A DNA stretch of 64,000 nt from Rhodopseudomonas infernalis (GCF_022271405.1 NZ_JAJNAL010000004.1:1-64000), one strand, 5' to 3'; counted from the first letter of the stretch, positions 1 to 11,281 are shown. Numbers and translations are program-made. The notes: generated by a model not told the origin, from the sequence alone.

Positions 1-243
1 ACTCACTGCATGTATCAAGGCGAGCATCAGTTCGGGCGATCGAACTTCACGTTGCACCGCATCGATCGCAATGCAGCGAACTCATCGACGTTCGTTTGTT
101 GCGATTGATCATCAATCGTCTTCTCACCCGCCGCCATTGTGCTAGCCTTCGTCGGCAGGCGCACGAACGCCGCTGACGACGCATCAGACGTCGCAAAACA
201 AACGAGCGGCTGCATCGTCGGCCGTGGCGAGGGAGTGAGCGCG
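1..243. other. upstream region, no supported gene
   Basis: I see no convincing coding sequence here. The open frame that runs through it continues into the dehydrogenase gene, but its first ~35 codons lack secretory or domain character, so it is treated as 5' leader. Confidence 0.5.
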
Positions 244-1497
244 ATGAAGTCGGTCTTCACACGATCCGTTGTTGCGTGCGCCGCCGTCCTGGCGATCGGG
301 GCGGCTCATCAGGCCAGCGCGCAGGGCCTCAAGAAGTACGAATCCGGCACCAAGGAATTCTGGACCAACCCACCGCCCGACTGGTTCCTCGGCGACGAGA
401 CCGAGGCGCAGAAAGGACTCGCGCCGCCGTCCGGTCCGCCGACCGGCGCGTCCGACGCCGAACTCGCCGCGACCATCAAGAAGATCAAGCTGCCGCCCGG
501 CTTCAAGATCGAGGTCTATGCGTCCGGCGTGCTGTCGGCGCGGCAGATGGCGTGGGGCGACAACGGCACGTTGTTCGTCGGCTCGTTCGGCGTCGGCAGC
601 GTCTATGCGATCACCGACAAGGACGGCAAGAAACAGGTCAAGACCGTGCTCAAGGGGCTGAAGATGCCGACCGGTCTGGCGTTCCAGAACGGCGCGCTCT
701 ACGTGGTCGATATCGACAAGCTGATCCGCTACGACAACGCCGAGGCCAATCTCGACAATCTCGGCCAGGGCAAGGTCGTCTACGACGACATGCCGTCCTA
801 TGTGGCGCACGGCTGGAAGTATCTGGCGCCCGACAAGGATGGCTGGTTCTACGTGCCGTTCGGCCCGCCCTTCAACATCGGCATTCCGCCGACATCGCTT
901 TCGCAGATCCGCCGCGTCGATCCGAAGACCGGCAATGCCGAGATCGTCGCGCTCGGCGTGCGCAACTCGGTCGGCGGCGACGTCGATCCGCGCACCGGCA
1001 AATACTGGTTCACCGAGAACGCCCGCGACTGGATCAGCGACGACATGCCGAGCGACAAGCTCAACATGATCAGCAAGCTCGGCGAACATTTCGGCTATCC
1101 GCATTGCCACCAGGGCGACATGCCGGATCCGAAATTCGCGATGGGGCACCAGTGCTCGGAATTCACGCCGCCGGTGCTCAACCTCGGCGCCCACGTCGCG
1201 CCGCTGGGGATGAAGTTCTACACCGGCGATCAATTCCCCGCCGAGTACAAGAACAACATCTTCATCGCCGAACACGGCTCGTGGAACCGGCACAAATACA
1301 CGGGCGCGCTGATCAAGCGGGTGATCGTCGATCCGGACGGCAAGAACGCCAAGCAGGAAGACTTCGCCACCGGCTTCATCGAAGGCGACCAGGGCTATCT
1401 CGGCCGGCCGGCCGACATCGTGCTGGCCAAGGACGGCTCGATGCTGATCGCCGACGACTGGGCCGGCGCGATCTACCGCATCAGCTACTCGAAGTGA
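244..1497 (+). CDS. secreted PQQ-type sugar (sorbosone) dehydrogenase family protein
   Basis: Likely a periplasmic six-bladed propeller oxidoreductase of the glucose/sorbosone dehydrogenase family, which oxidises sugars or aldoses with PQQ and passes electrons to cytochromes. The ATG at 244 gives a 417-residue protein that opens with a clean signal peptide (MKSVFTRSVV, hydrophobic core, cleavage near ASAQG). The in-frame upstream extension adds a non-secretory tail and was rejected. Family features seen: the KLPPGFKIEVYASG opening blade, repeated LYVVDIDKL and ADIVLAKDGSMLIADDW strands, and the IFIAEHGSWNRH block. A diheme cytochrome c gene follows on the same strand, a plausible electron acceptor. 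The substrate cannot be read from sequence, and PQQ dependence is inferred from the family. Confidence 0.85.
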   Translation: MKSVFTRSVVACAAVLAIGAAHQASAQGLKKYESGTKEFWTNPPPDWFLGDETEAQKGLAPPSGPPTGASDAELAATIKKIKLPPGFKIEVYASGVLSARQMAWGDNGTLFVGSFGVGSVYAITDKDGKKQVKTVLKGLKMPTGLAFQNGALYVVDIDKLIRYDNAEANLDNLGQGKVVYDDMPSYVAHGWKYLAPDKDGWFYVPFGPPFNIGIPPTSLSQIRRVDPKTGNAEIVALGVRNSVGGDVDPRTGKYWFTENARDWISDDMPSDKLNMISKLGEHFGYPHCHQGDMPDPKFAMGHQCSEFTPPVLNLGAHVAPLGMKFYTGDQFPAEYKNNIFIAEHGSWNRHKYTGALIKRVIVDPDGKNAKQEDFATGFIEGDQGYLGRPADIVLAKDGSMLIADDWAGAIYRISYSK

Positions 1498-1522
1498 GTT
1501 CGCGCTGATTGCACCAACGTTC

Positions 1523-1685
1523 GTCATTCCGGGGCGCCGCGCAGCGGCGAACCCGGGCTCCATACGCCCGGTGCCCGCGTTTCCGCACGACCGCTGTCGA
1601 CCTGCTCCACCGCGAGCACAGTGGTTATGGATTCCGGGCCTTCGCCCCGGCCGGCTGCGCCGACCGGAACGAATCCCGGAATGAC
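1523..1685. repeat. extragenic palindrome, GTCATTCCGGGG family
   Basis: Starts GTCATTCCGGGGCG and ends with the inverted counterpart CCCGGAATGAC; the arms could fold into a long imperfect hairpin. It belongs to the same family as the elements at 27520, 40869 and 47610, but with a longer internal segment. It lies between the dehydrogenase and the cytochrome gene. Confidence 0.75.
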
Positions 1686-1725
1686 GAACTTTAACGACAA
1701 CTCTGAGCCAACAGAGAGACCACGC

Positions 1726-2316
1726 ATGCCTCGCCTGCTTCCGACGCTGTCGCTTGTCCTCGGCTTTGCTCTTCTCACCACGCCGCTCGCCGCCGGCGAC
1801 ATCGAGGCCGGCAGACAGAAGGCCGTCATCTGCGGCTTCTGCCACGGTGCCGACGGCATCTCGCAGATGGAGTACACGCCCTCCCTCGCCGGCCAGCCCG
1901 ACCTCTACATCCAGTGGCAGCTGGTTTTCTTCCGTGCCGGCACGCGGCAGAACGCCAACATGACCTCGGTGGTCGAAGACCTCAGCAACGAGGACATCCG
2001 CAATCTCGGCGCTTACTTCGCATCGCTGCAGCCGATGAAAAATCCCAAGCCCGATGAAAATCCGGAGCTGTCACGCAAGGGCGCCGAAGCCGCGGTCGGC
2101 CGGCGCTGCGCCTCGTGCCACACCGACAATTACGCCGGCATCAAGGGCACTGCGCGGCTCGCCGGCCAACGCGAGGAGTATCTGGTCAAGGCACTCAACG
2201 AGTTCAAATCCGGCCAGCGCTCCGGCGGCTCGATGGCGGCGATGGCCGACGTCGCCTACCCGCTCAGCGAGGAAGAGATCTACGCGCTGGCGCACTATCT
2301 GGCGCATTTGAACTAG
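1726..2316 (+). CDS. diheme cytochrome c (c4-like), secreted
   Basis: A 196-residue periplasmic electron carrier with two covalent heme sites: CGFCH at residues 36-40 and CASCH at residues 128-132, one per half, as in the cytochrome c4 / class I diheme family. The ATG at 1726 yields a signal peptide ([10 protein letters not shown], hydrophobic stretch, cleavage near LAAGD); an earlier in-frame start at 1621 lies inside the palindromic repeat and is unlikely. Candidate axial Met residues occur after each motif (for example in QNANMTS and GGSMAAM). The gene sits 228 bp downstream of a PQQ-type dehydrogenase, so it may accept electrons from it; that partnership is inferred from proximity only. 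Confidence 0.9.
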   Translation: MPRLLPTLSLVLGFALLTTPLAAGDIEAGRQKAVICGFCHGADGISQMEYTPSLAGQPDLYIQWQLVFFRAGTRQNANMTSVVEDLSNEDIRNLGAYFASLQPMKNPKPDENPELSRKGAEAAVGRRCASCHTDNYAGIKGTARLAGQREEYLVKALNEFKSGQRSGGSMAAMADVAYPLSEEEIYALAHYLAHLN

Positions 2317-2452
2317 GAACCATTCGGCGTTCTCGCCGTCATCACGGCGACGGACGAGTCTCGCGCATTGGTGTGGATCGGCTCATGGCAGCGACGGCAT
2401 CCATCGCCGCGCGGGCGCTCGCCATTGTTTATCCCCCGCGCACGAGGTTCCC

Positions 2453-4555
<2,103 letters not shown>

Positions 4556-4573
4556 GCCTGCTTCGGCCGGCCG

Positions 4574-5449
4574 ATGACCAACCGTCCCGACCGCGCCGCC
4601 GATCAGGCGGCCAAGACCCGCGATGCAGAGATGTCTGCATCGCGGGCGAATATTTCGAACCGCGAAGTCGAGGACGTCGAGGCGCGCTCCAGTCCGCGCA
4701 CCCCCGTGATCTACGAAATCGTCCGCCGCTCCGGCGAGGAAGAGATGGAGCGCCCGCTCACCTCGCTGTGGTGGTCCGGCCTCGCGGCCGGCCTGTCGAT
4801 CAGCTTCTCGCTGCTGGCGCAGGCGATCCTGCAGCTCCACATTCCCGATGCGCCGTGGCGGCCGCTGATCACCAGCCTGGGCTACTCGGTCGGCTTCGTC
4901 ATGGTGGTGCTGGCGCGCCAGCAGCTGTTCACCGAGAACACCATCACGGTGATCCTTCCGGTGGTGGCCGAGCCGACCGCACGTAACTTCGGCCGTGCCG
5001 GCCGGCTGTGGGCGATCGTGCTACTCGCCAACCTGGCCGGCACGCTGTTCGCAGCGGCGTTCTGCAGCCTGACGCCGGCGCTGACTCCGGAACTGAAAGC
5101 AGAGGCGATCGAGATCAGCCGGGTGATCCTCAGCCACGGCGCGCTCGACACCGTGTTCAAGGGCGTCGCGGCCGGTTTTCTGATGGCCACCATGGTGTGG
5201 CTGCTGCCGAGCGCGGAGAGCGGCCAGCTCGGCGTGATCGTGATGATGACCTGGCTGATCTCGGTCGGCGGCTTCGCCCACATCATCGCCGGCAGCATGG
5301 AGGCATTCATGCTGGTGCTGAACGGCGCGGCGGGTCCGCTCGAAGTGACGACCGGCTTCCTGCTGCCGGCGCTGCTCGGCAACATCATCGGCGGCACCGC
5401 GCTGTTCGCGCTGCTGGCTTATGCGCAGGTGATGAAGGAGATCCGTTAG
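4574..5449 (+). CDS. formate/nitrite transporter (FNT) family channel
   Basis: A 291-residue inner-membrane protein of the FNT family, YfdC-like subgroup. After a ~70-residue polar N-terminus there are about six hydrophobic segments, beginning at SLWWSGLAAGLSISFSL, with the FNT-like block VVLARQQLFTENTITVIL and a late GFLLPALLGNIIGGTALFAL segment. FNT channels move small monovalent anions such as formate, nitrite or hydrosulfide; which one is not visible here, and the YfdC subgroup has no settled substrate. It begins 18 bp after the katE stop, so co-transcription with katE is plausible. Confidence 0.88.
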   Translation: MTNRPDRAADQAAKTRDAEMSASRANISNREVEDVEARSSPRTPVIYEIVRRSGEEEMERPLTSLWWSGLAAGLSISFSLLAQAILQLHIPDAPWRPLITSLGYSVGFVMVVLARQQLFTENTITVILPVVAEPTARNFGRAGRLWAIVLLANLAGTLFAAAFCSLTPALTPELKAEAIEISRVILSHGALDTVFKGVAAGFLMATMVWLLPSAESGQLGVIVMMTWLISVGGFAHIIAGSMEAFMLVLNGAAGPLEVTTGFLLPALLGNIIGGTALFALLAYAQVMKEIR

Positions 5450-5508
5450 CCGGAACGCAGTCCTGTTCGTTCCGTTGTCGACACGATCAACGAGAGGGAA
5501 AATCACGA

Positions 5509-6324
5509 ATGACGTATGTCGAGACCAACGGCGCCCGGATCCATGTCAAGACGGCAGGGAGCGGGCGCCCGGTTCTGCTGATTCATGGCTGGCCGCTGAC
5601 CGGCGACATGTTCGAGTATCAAACGCTGGCGCTGCTCGAGGCCGGTTACCGCGTCATCACCTACGACCGCCGCGGCTTCGGCCTGTCGAGCCATCCGGCC
5701 ACCGGCTATGACTACGACACGTTCGCCGACGATCTGGCCGCAGTGATCGAGAAGCTCGATCTGCAGGCCGTCAATCTGGTCGGCTTTTCGATGGGCGGCG
5801 GCGAGATCGCGCGCTACCTGTCGCGCCACGGCAGCCAGCGCATCGCCAAGGCCGCGCTGATCGGCTCGGTGGTGCCGTATCTGCTCAACACGCCCGACAA
5901 TCCGGACGGCGTCGACGCCAGCGTGTTCGCCGACATGAAGGCGCAGATCCGCAAGGATCGCTTCGCGTTTCTGCAGAGCTTCGCCAAGCAGTTCTACGGC
6001 GTCGGCTTCGTCACCAGCCCGGTGAGCCAGGGCATTCTGGACTGGAGCTTCATCCTGGCCGTGATGGCGAGCCCGAAGGCCACGATCGATTGCGTCGACG
6101 CGTTCGGCAAGACGGACTTCCGGCCGGACCTCAAGGCCTTCACCATGCCGACGCTGATCATTCACGGCACCGCCGACAAGACGGTCCCGATCGACGCCGC
6201 CGGCCGCGCCGCCGCGCGCGGCATCCCCAACGCCAAGCTGATCGAATATGACGGCGAGCCCCACGGCCTGTTCGCGACCGCGCCGGACCGCCTCAACGCC
6301 GACCTGATCGAATTCATCGGCTGA
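5509..6324 (+). CDS. alpha/beta hydrolase, non-heme haloperoxidase/arylesterase-like
   Basis: A 271-residue cytoplasmic alpha/beta hydrolase. The oxyanion-hole HGWP follows the first strands (LLIHGWPL). The nucleophile elbow is GFSMGG, the acid region is HGTADKTVP, and the catalytic His is in EPHGLF, so the triad is intact. The DRRGFGLSS segment is typical of the non-heme chloroperoxidase/arylesterase subgroup. The start at 5509 has a GAGAGGGAA ribosome-binding stretch upstream; longer in-frame extensions overlap the end of the FNT gene and were not used. The physiological substrate is unknown. Confidence 0.88.
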   Translation: MTYVETNGARIHVKTAGSGRPVLLIHGWPLTGDMFEYQTLALLEAGYRVITYDRRGFGLSSHPATGYDYDTFADDLAAVIEKLDLQAVNLVGFSMGGGEIARYLSRHGSQRIAKAALIGSVVPYLLNTPDNPDGVDASVFADMKAQIRKDRFAFLQSFAKQFYGVGFVTSPVSQGILDWSFILAVMASPKATIDCVDAFGKTDFRPDLKAFTMPTLIIHGTADKTVPIDAAGRAAARGIPNAKLIEYDGEPHGLFATAPDRLNADLIEFIG

Positions 6325-6431
6325 TCTACTTTTGCGCGGCGGCGGGCTCGCTTGGCCGCCGCGCATTCCACTTCCCGGAAATACAACAAACGCCTCGCCG
6401 TCGGCGCGCGCTTGTTCTACACAGCACGGTC

Positions 6432-7535
6432 ATGACACGGCTTCAGGCACCCGGATCACCCTCGCGCGGCAGCAACGATGCCGTCGACATGCGTCTCGCG
6501 CGCTGGCGCGACATCATGGAAAAACCCGCGGGCGACGATCCGTTCGCGCCATTCGCACAAGCCGGGATGTTCGACATCGGCCTGCCCGGGGGCGACGCCG
6601 CGCTCGACAGCTACGCGGCGATCGCGCGCGCCGAGCAGGCGATCGTCGCGGCCACCGGCGAACTCGGCCTCGCCACCGCATTCGCCGGCCGGCAACTGAT
6701 CGCGCGGTTCTTCATCGGCCAATTCGCCAGCGCGGCGCAGCGCAGTGATCTCTTGCCGCGGATCGCCGCCGGCCGCTGCTGGGCGGCGGTCGCGATCTCC
6801 GAGCCCGGCGCCGGTGCGCATCCGAAACATCTGCAGACCACGGCGCAACGCCGCGGCGACGAGATTGTACTTAACGGCCGCAAGGCGTGGATCACCAACG
6901 GGCCGGTCGCCGATATCTTCCTGGTGCTGACGATCACCAGCACCGAGGACGGCCGCAAGCGCTACGGCCTGTTCGCCGTGCCGCGCGATACGGCCGGGCT
7001 GACGATGACGCCGATGCCGTCGCTCGACGTGCTGAAGCCGGCCTCGCATTGCGAACTCAGCCTGGACAATTGCACGGTGCCGGCCTCGGCGCAGATCGGC
7101 GACATGAAAGACGCCTATCCGGCGATGGCGCTGCCGTTCCGCGATATCGAGGACACGCTCGGTAGCGCCAGCATGGCGGGCTTTCTCACCTGGCTGGTGC
7201 GCGCCGCCGCGACTCACACCGAACTCAACGACGATCATGCGTTGCGGCTCGGGCGTCTCGCCGGCCTGGTGGCGCTCGCCGGTGATACCAGCCGCGCGGC
7301 GGTCGCGGCGCTCGACGACGGCACGCCGCCGGTGCCGGCGCGGCTGATCGGCGTGCGGGCGCTCGCCGCCGGCATCGTCGACGACCTCCGCGCCCATCTC
7401 GCCGTCGCGCGCGCCGACGAACGCGTCAGCCGCGCGCTCGCCGCTTACGACGTGCTGGCGAATGTCGCCCGCGAGCCGCGCAAGCAGCGACAGATCAGCC
7501 TCGGCCAATCCCTTTGGAGCGAACCCCAAGAATGA
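6432..7535 (+). CDS. acyl-CoA dehydrogenase family protein
   Basis: A 367-residue flavoprotein of the acyl-CoA dehydrogenase superfamily. It shows the FAD/substrate-binding block AVAISEPGAGAHPKHLQTTA followed by the beta-domain signature LNGRKAWITNGPVADIFLVL, and a C-terminal helical domain starting near AYPAMALPFRDIEDTLGS. The C-terminal half is shorter and more divergent than in fatty-acid dehydrogenases, and I cannot point to a definite catalytic Glu, so substrate and activity are open. Its stop overlaps the MoxR start (ATGA), so it is translationally coupled to the MoxR/CoxE pair and may share a function with it. Confidence 0.82.
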   Translation: MTRLQAPGSPSRGSNDAVDMRLARWRDIMEKPAGDDPFAPFAQAGMFDIGLPGGDAALDSYAAIARAEQAIVAATGELGLATAFAGRQLIARFFIGQFASAAQRSDLLPRIAAGRCWAAVAISEPGAGAHPKHLQTTAQRRGDEIVLNGRKAWITNGPVADIFLVLTITSTEDGRKRYGLFAVPRDTAGLTMTPMPSLDVLKPASHCELSLDNCTVPASAQIGDMKDAYPAMALPFRDIEDTLGSASMAGFLTWLVRAAATHTELNDDHALRLGRLAGLVALAGDTSRAAVAALDDGTPPVPARLIGVRALAAGIVDDLRAHLAVARADERVSRALAAYDVLANVAREPRKQRQISLGQSLWSEPQE

Positions 7536-8479
7536 GTAACGACCTGCCGATCGAATCCATCGACGCCGTCACCGCGGGCCTCGCATCGGTGGGCTATATC
7601 GCCAGCCGTCAGATCGCCACCGCGATCTATCTGGCCGAACGGATCGAGAAGCCGATCCTGGTCGAAGGCCCGGCCGGCGTCGGCAAGACCGAACTCGCCA
7701 AATCGCTCGCCGCCTGGCGCGGCCTGAAGATGATCCGGATGCAGTGCTACGAAGGCCTCGACGAGGCCAAGGCGCTGTACGAATGGAAATACGCCAAGCA
7801 GCTCTTGTACACCCAGATCCTCAAGGACAAGCTCGGCGAAGTGCTCGGCGACGCGCAGTCGCTGTCGGCCGCGCTCGACAAGTTGCATGATTTCGGCGAC
7901 GTGTTCTTCTCCAAGGAATTCGTCGAGCCGCGCCCGCTGCTGCAGGCGCTGGAACAGCCGAACGGCTGCGTGCTGCTGGTCGACGAGATCGACAAATCGG
8001 ACGCCGAGTTCGAATCGCTGCTGCTCGAAATCCTGTCCGACTATCAAGTCTCGATCCCCGAACTCGGCACCATCAGCGCCACCGTCAAGCCGCTGGTGCT
8101 GCTGACCTCGAACGGCGAGCGCGATCTGTCGGACGCGCTGAAGCGGCGCTGCCTGCATCTGCATATCGGCTTTCCGGAGCAGAAGCTCGAAGAGCGCATC
8201 GTCGAAAGCCGCGTGCCGGGCGCTTCGGAGACGCTGCGCAAGCAGCTGGTCGGCTTCATCAACCAGGTCCGCGCGCTGGACCTGAAGAAGCTGCCGTCGG
8301 TGAGCGAGACGATCGACTGGGCGCGCGTGCTGGTGCTGCTGCAATCGACCGAGCTCGACCATCAGACTGTGAAGGACACGCTCAACGTCCTGCTCAAGTA
8401 CGAAGCCGATATCGAAACCACGATTCCGCAGGTCGCCGGCTTCGTCGCCAAGGCCGGCCGCTCCGGCACCTTCGGCTGA
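7532..8479 (+). CDS. MoxR-family AAA+ ATPase
   Basis: A 315-residue AAA+ ATPase of the MoxR family, which typically works with a von Willebrand A-domain protein to mature or insert cofactors into metalloenzymes. Walker A is GPAGVGKTEL (about residues 44-53) and Walker B is VLLVDEIDKSD; sensor 1 lies in PLVLLTSNGERDLSDAL. The ATG at 7532 overlaps the preceding stop (ATGA), and its own stop overlaps the next start (TGATG), so the three genes form a tightly coupled unit. The AAA+/VWA arrangement resembles CoxD/CoxE of carbon monoxide dehydrogenase loci, but no CODH structural gene is in this window. Confidence 0.93.
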   Translation: MSNDLPIESIDAVTAGLASVGYIASRQIATAIYLAERIEKPILVEGPAGVGKTELAKSLAAWRGLKMIRMQCYEGLDEAKALYEWKYAKQLLYTQILKDKLGEVLGDAQSLSAALDKLHDFGDVFFSKEFVEPRPLLQALEQPNGCVLLVDEIDKSDAEFESLLLEILSDYQVSIPELGTISATVKPLVLLTSNGERDLSDALKRRCLHLHIGFPEQKLEERIVESRVPGASETLRKQLVGFINQVRALDLKKLPSVSETIDWARVLVLLQSTELDHQTVKDTLNVLLKYEADIETTIPQVAGFVAKAGRSGTFG

Positions 8480-9867
8480 TGCGCGAGGAGCTGCACCGCT
8501 TCTTCCGGGCGGCGCGCGGCGCCGGCGTACGCGTTTCGCCGGCCGAAAGTATCGACGCGATGCGCGCGGTCACGCAGGTCGGCTTCGCCGATCGCGGCCT
8601 GCTACGCGACACCCTGCTGGTGACGCTGGCCAAGAGCCAGGACGAGAAGCAGGCGCTGGCCGAGTGCTTCGACCTGTTCTTCAGCCGCCCCGAGCCGAAG
8701 CCGCCGCCGGACGAGAACGAGGAGTCATCGTCCGACGAGTCCTCGGAATCGCAGGCGCAGAATGCTGCGCCCGGATCGCCCGGCCAGGGCGGCGGCGACG
8801 GCGCGGCGCAGCCGGAGCTCGGCGAACTGGCGCAGATGCTGCTGGGGCAGGATCGCAGCGCGGTCGCCGCGGCGCTGTCCGGTGCCGCCGCCGCGGCCGA
8901 ACTGTCCAACATCCGTTACTTCACCCAGCGCGGGCTGTTTCAGACCCGGATGATGGACGCGCTCGGCATCGGCCGGCTGCGCGACGATCTCGACGCGCTG
9001 AAAGCCGCCAACTCCGGCGAAGCCGAACGGCTCGCCGCGGCGCTCGACGGGCTTCGCGACAGCGTGCGCGAGATGGTGTCGCAGGCGCTGGTGCTGTACG
9101 GCCGCGAAGAGACCGAGAACCTGCGCCACGAAATCCTGCGCAACGCGCCGCTGGCGCGGCTCGAGCGGCGCCAGGTCGAGCAGATGAAGGCGCTGATCCG
9201 CGCCATCGCGCGGCGGCTGCGCGAGCGCTATTCCAAGCCGCGCAAGCGCCAGCGCCGCGGCCATCTCGACGTCCGCCGCACCATCCGCAAGAACGCCGCG
9301 TGGGGCAGCGTGCCGTTCCTCACCGCGTGGAAGCGCCGGCACCGCGACCGTCCGAAGATCGTGGCGATCTGCGACGTGTCAGGCTCGGTGGCGCAGGTCT
9401 CCGACTTCTTCCTGCTGCTGATCCACAGCCTGCACGAAGTGGTCGACGACGTCCGCTCCTTCGCATTCTCCGGCCACCTGATCGAAGTCAGCGACATCCT
9501 CGACCGTCAGGAGCCGGAAGCGGCGATGCGCGAGATCATGTCCAAGGTCGGCTTCGGCTCGTCCGATTACGGCAATTCCTTCGCCGATTTCGAAAAGCGC
9601 TATTTGCGCAGCGTCACGCCGAAGACCACCGTGATCGTGCTCGGCGACGCCCGCACCAACAATCTCGACCCGCGCACCGATTTGCTGCGCCAGATCTCCG
9701 ACCGCGCCAAGCGCGTGGTCTGGCTCAATCCCGAAGGCCGCATGGGCTGGGGCTGGGGCGACAGCGAAATGCCCCGCTACGCGCCGTTCTGCAACGTCGT
9801 CCGCCAATGCGCGACGGCCAAGCAGCTGGAGCGCGCGGTGTCGGATATCGTGGCGTCGTATCAGTAG
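8479..9867 (+). CDS. CoxE-like VWA-domain protein
   Basis: A 462-residue CoxE-family protein, the usual partner of MoxR ATPases. A charged Ser/Glu-rich linker lies near residues 70-95. The C-terminal VWA domain has an intact MIDAS DxSxS (ICDVSGSVAQ), a threonine/aspartate motif region (GDARTNN) and the family-specific GRMGWGWGDSEMP segment. The start overlaps the MoxR stop by one base. The last 740 bp are duplicated downstream at 12756-13495 with 10 substitutions, so this 3' end may have been supplied or reshaped by recombination. The enzyme served by this ATPase/VWA pair is not identifiable here. Confidence 0.93.
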   Translation: MREELHRFFRAARGAGVRVSPAESIDAMRAVTQVGFADRGLLRDTLLVTLAKSQDEKQALAECFDLFFSRPEPKPPPDENEESSSDESSESQAQNAAPGSPGQGGGDGAAQPELGELAQMLLGQDRSAVAAALSGAAAAAELSNIRYFTQRGLFQTRMMDALGIGRLRDDLDALKAANSGEAERLAAALDGLRDSVREMVSQALVLYGREETENLRHEILRNAPLARLERRQVEQMKALIRAIARRLRERYSKPRKRQRRGHLDVRRTIRKNAAWGSVPFLTAWKRRHRDRPKIVAICDVSGSVAQVSDFFLLLIHSLHEVVDDVRSFAFSGHLIEVSDILDRQEPEAAMREIMSKVGFGSSDYGNSFADFEKRYLRSVTPKTTVIVLGDARTNNLDPRTDLLRQISDRAKRVVWLNPEGRMGWGWGDSEMPRYAPFCNVVRQCATAKQLERAVSDIVASYQ

Positions 9868-9870
9868 GGG
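9128..9870 (+). repeat. 743-bp direct repeat, copy 1 (3' end of coxE-like gene)
   Basis: Matches 12756-13498 in the same orientation at a constant offset of 3628. I count 10 substitutions, about 98.7% identity, all within the first ~500 bp; 9625-9870 is identical. The two copies bracket the insert at 9871-12755. Confidence 0.95.
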
Positions 9871-10013
9871 AAAGGAATGCCGCATAGTCCCGCGGCGGGT
9901 GATGCCGAAAATCGAACATTATATGATCGCTTCAAGCGCCTTCAACGGCCCCGGCTGAACCACAACCATGCGTCCGCACCACACTTTTTGGCTGGCGCGG
10001 CAACGGGGCCCTT

Positions 10014-10721
10014 GTGGCCGCCGGCGAGAGACGCGATGAAGAGCACCATCGGCCGACGAGTCCCGCCGCACCGATGGCAGTTGTAGCCGGAGGAAAAGAG
10101 GGGCTCGCTCAGCTCGAGGAATGTCTGTTAATCTGGCCCGTCGAGATCGGTTGGCACAGTTTAATGTTCGAGACATCTATTGCATTGAAGTGGGACTACG
10201 AGACCATGAGGTTGGCCGCCGCCAGGGAGGCCGTCGCGGCTCTTGGCCTGCTCCTGCCCTCGACGGAGGGGCGCATCTACCATTTCTTAGACAAACGCCT
10301 AACTGATCACCCGACGGCCCGCTGCCGTGCTTGGCGCAAGCACGGAGAGCAGATGACGATGGAACAGAAGAAGGCTAACGGGATCAATCCGCGAACCTTC
10401 TATAGTCGCGCCGCCTTCGCTGAGTTGACCGAAGCAGGTCGCGGACGCCCGTTGGCTGCCCACGATATGACATTGCTGCGCGCACAATTCACAGTATTTC
10501 GGTATTCCGCAGTAATTGATTCGCGGCAGGTCTTGGAAGCATATCCAAATAGCTTCTACGAACACGAAACGCTCAATTCTGAATGCCCGGCGTGCAACCG
10601 ACTCGACGGCCTACAGACGCCTGCAGATGCGATCGCGCTATTCCCCCCCGCGGGATGCATTTGCGAGACGGCGAACTACCGCGTCAAGCCACAGATCGAT
10701 TGGCTCGAAGACATAGACTAA
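10014..10721 (+). CDS. hypothetical protein with C-terminal Cys motifs
   Basis: Up to 235 residues; I do not recognise the family. The start is uncertain: ATGs at 10014, 10074 and 10164 are all in frame, and the first ~20 residues are low-complexity. The C-terminal part carries CPAC (in NSECPACNRLDG) and CIC (in PAGCICETANY), which could bind zinc; the spacing loosely resembles the Cys cluster at the end of some phage head-morphogenesis proteins, but I would not call it that. Codon use is less GC-rich than in the neighbouring core genes. It is the first gene inside the segment between the coxE repeats. Confidence 0.5.
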   Translation: MAAGERRDEEHHRPTSPAAPMAVVAGGKEGLAQLEECLLIWPVEIGWHSLMFETSIALKWDYETMRLAAAREAVAALGLLLPSTEGRIYHFLDKRLTDHPTARCRAWRKHGEQMTMEQKKANGINPRTFYSRAAFAELTEAGRGRPLAAHDMTLLRAQFTVFRYSAVIDSRQVLEAYPNSFYEHETLNSECPACNRLDGLQTPADAIALFPPAGCICETANYRVKPQIDWLEDID

Positions 10722-10855
10722 CCGGTATCGGCTCGCTGATAAGCTGAGAACGATTAGTCCATCTTAGGACAAACTCCGCCCGAGCGACGTGGTCACCATC
10801 TCCATGATTTTGTGATCGATGCCAGGCCGGCGACCTAACCAATCGCGGGTTCCTA

Positions 10856-11038
10856 TTAAAGCGGCTCTCGGTCGGGAGAAATGAAATCTGTCCAAAGCAT
10901 ATAGAGGCCGAAGAGCGCTGGAAACGCGCCTATTTTAAGAGCAAGCCCCTTGCCACCCTCGATAAGCCACTCGTAAGAGCACCAAAGTCCGCCAACGATG
11001 AGCGCTAGGTAAATTGTAAGAGCGAACCATTTCCTCAT
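10856..11038 (-). CDS. small single-pass membrane protein
   Basis: A 60-residue protein with one or two hydrophobic stretches (LTIYLALIVGGLWCSYEWLI and FPALFGLYMLW) and a charged end. The start is supported by a GGAGG sequence 8 nt upstream of the ATG on the minus strand. It lies 15 nt downstream of another small minus-strand frame, suggesting a two-gene unit. The function is unknown. Confidence 0.55.
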   Translation of the reverse strand: MRKWFALTIYLALIVGGLWCSYEWLIEGGKGLALKIGAFPALFGLYMLWTDFISPDREPL

Positions 11039-11053
11039 CGCACCCGCCTCCAG

Positions 11054-11281
11054 TTACGCTACGAGATTAATCGATGACCTTGAAGAGCGCATAGAAGTCG
11101 ACGGACTTTCTGCCTCGACATCCGAACTAGCAGAGGACAACTTTGGTTGATTGGCGCGCGAGCCAAGGATGCGTTCGAACACTTCAACGAAGCGTCTCGA
11201 TGAATCGTTCATCGACAACCAAATAGAATGCTTCTTTCTATGTCCCATGATTGATGATACTAACTCCTCAAATGAGGTCAT
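11054..11281 (-). CDS. small hypothetical protein
   Basis: A 75-residue frame starting MTSFEELVSS, with an amphipathic first half (FVEVFERILG) and a Ser-rich tail. No family was recognised and no strong ribosome-binding site is visible; a TTG at 11311 would give 10 more residues. Its main support is adjacency to the well-signalled small membrane gene 15 nt downstream. It could be spurious. Confidence 0.35.
   Translation of the reverse strand: MTSFEELVSSIMGHRKKHSIWLSMNDSSRRFVEVFERILGSRANQPKLSSASSDVEAESPSTSMRSSRSSINLVA

Noticed and set aside
184-1845. A 553-codon minus-strand frame opposite the dehydrogenase
   Set aside because: Same type of antisense shadow; the + strand protein has a signal peptide and clear family sequence.
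8479-9867. A carbon monoxide dehydrogenase locus
   Set aside because: Only MoxR- and CoxE-like genes are present; no coxL, coxM or coxS structural gene is seen nearby.
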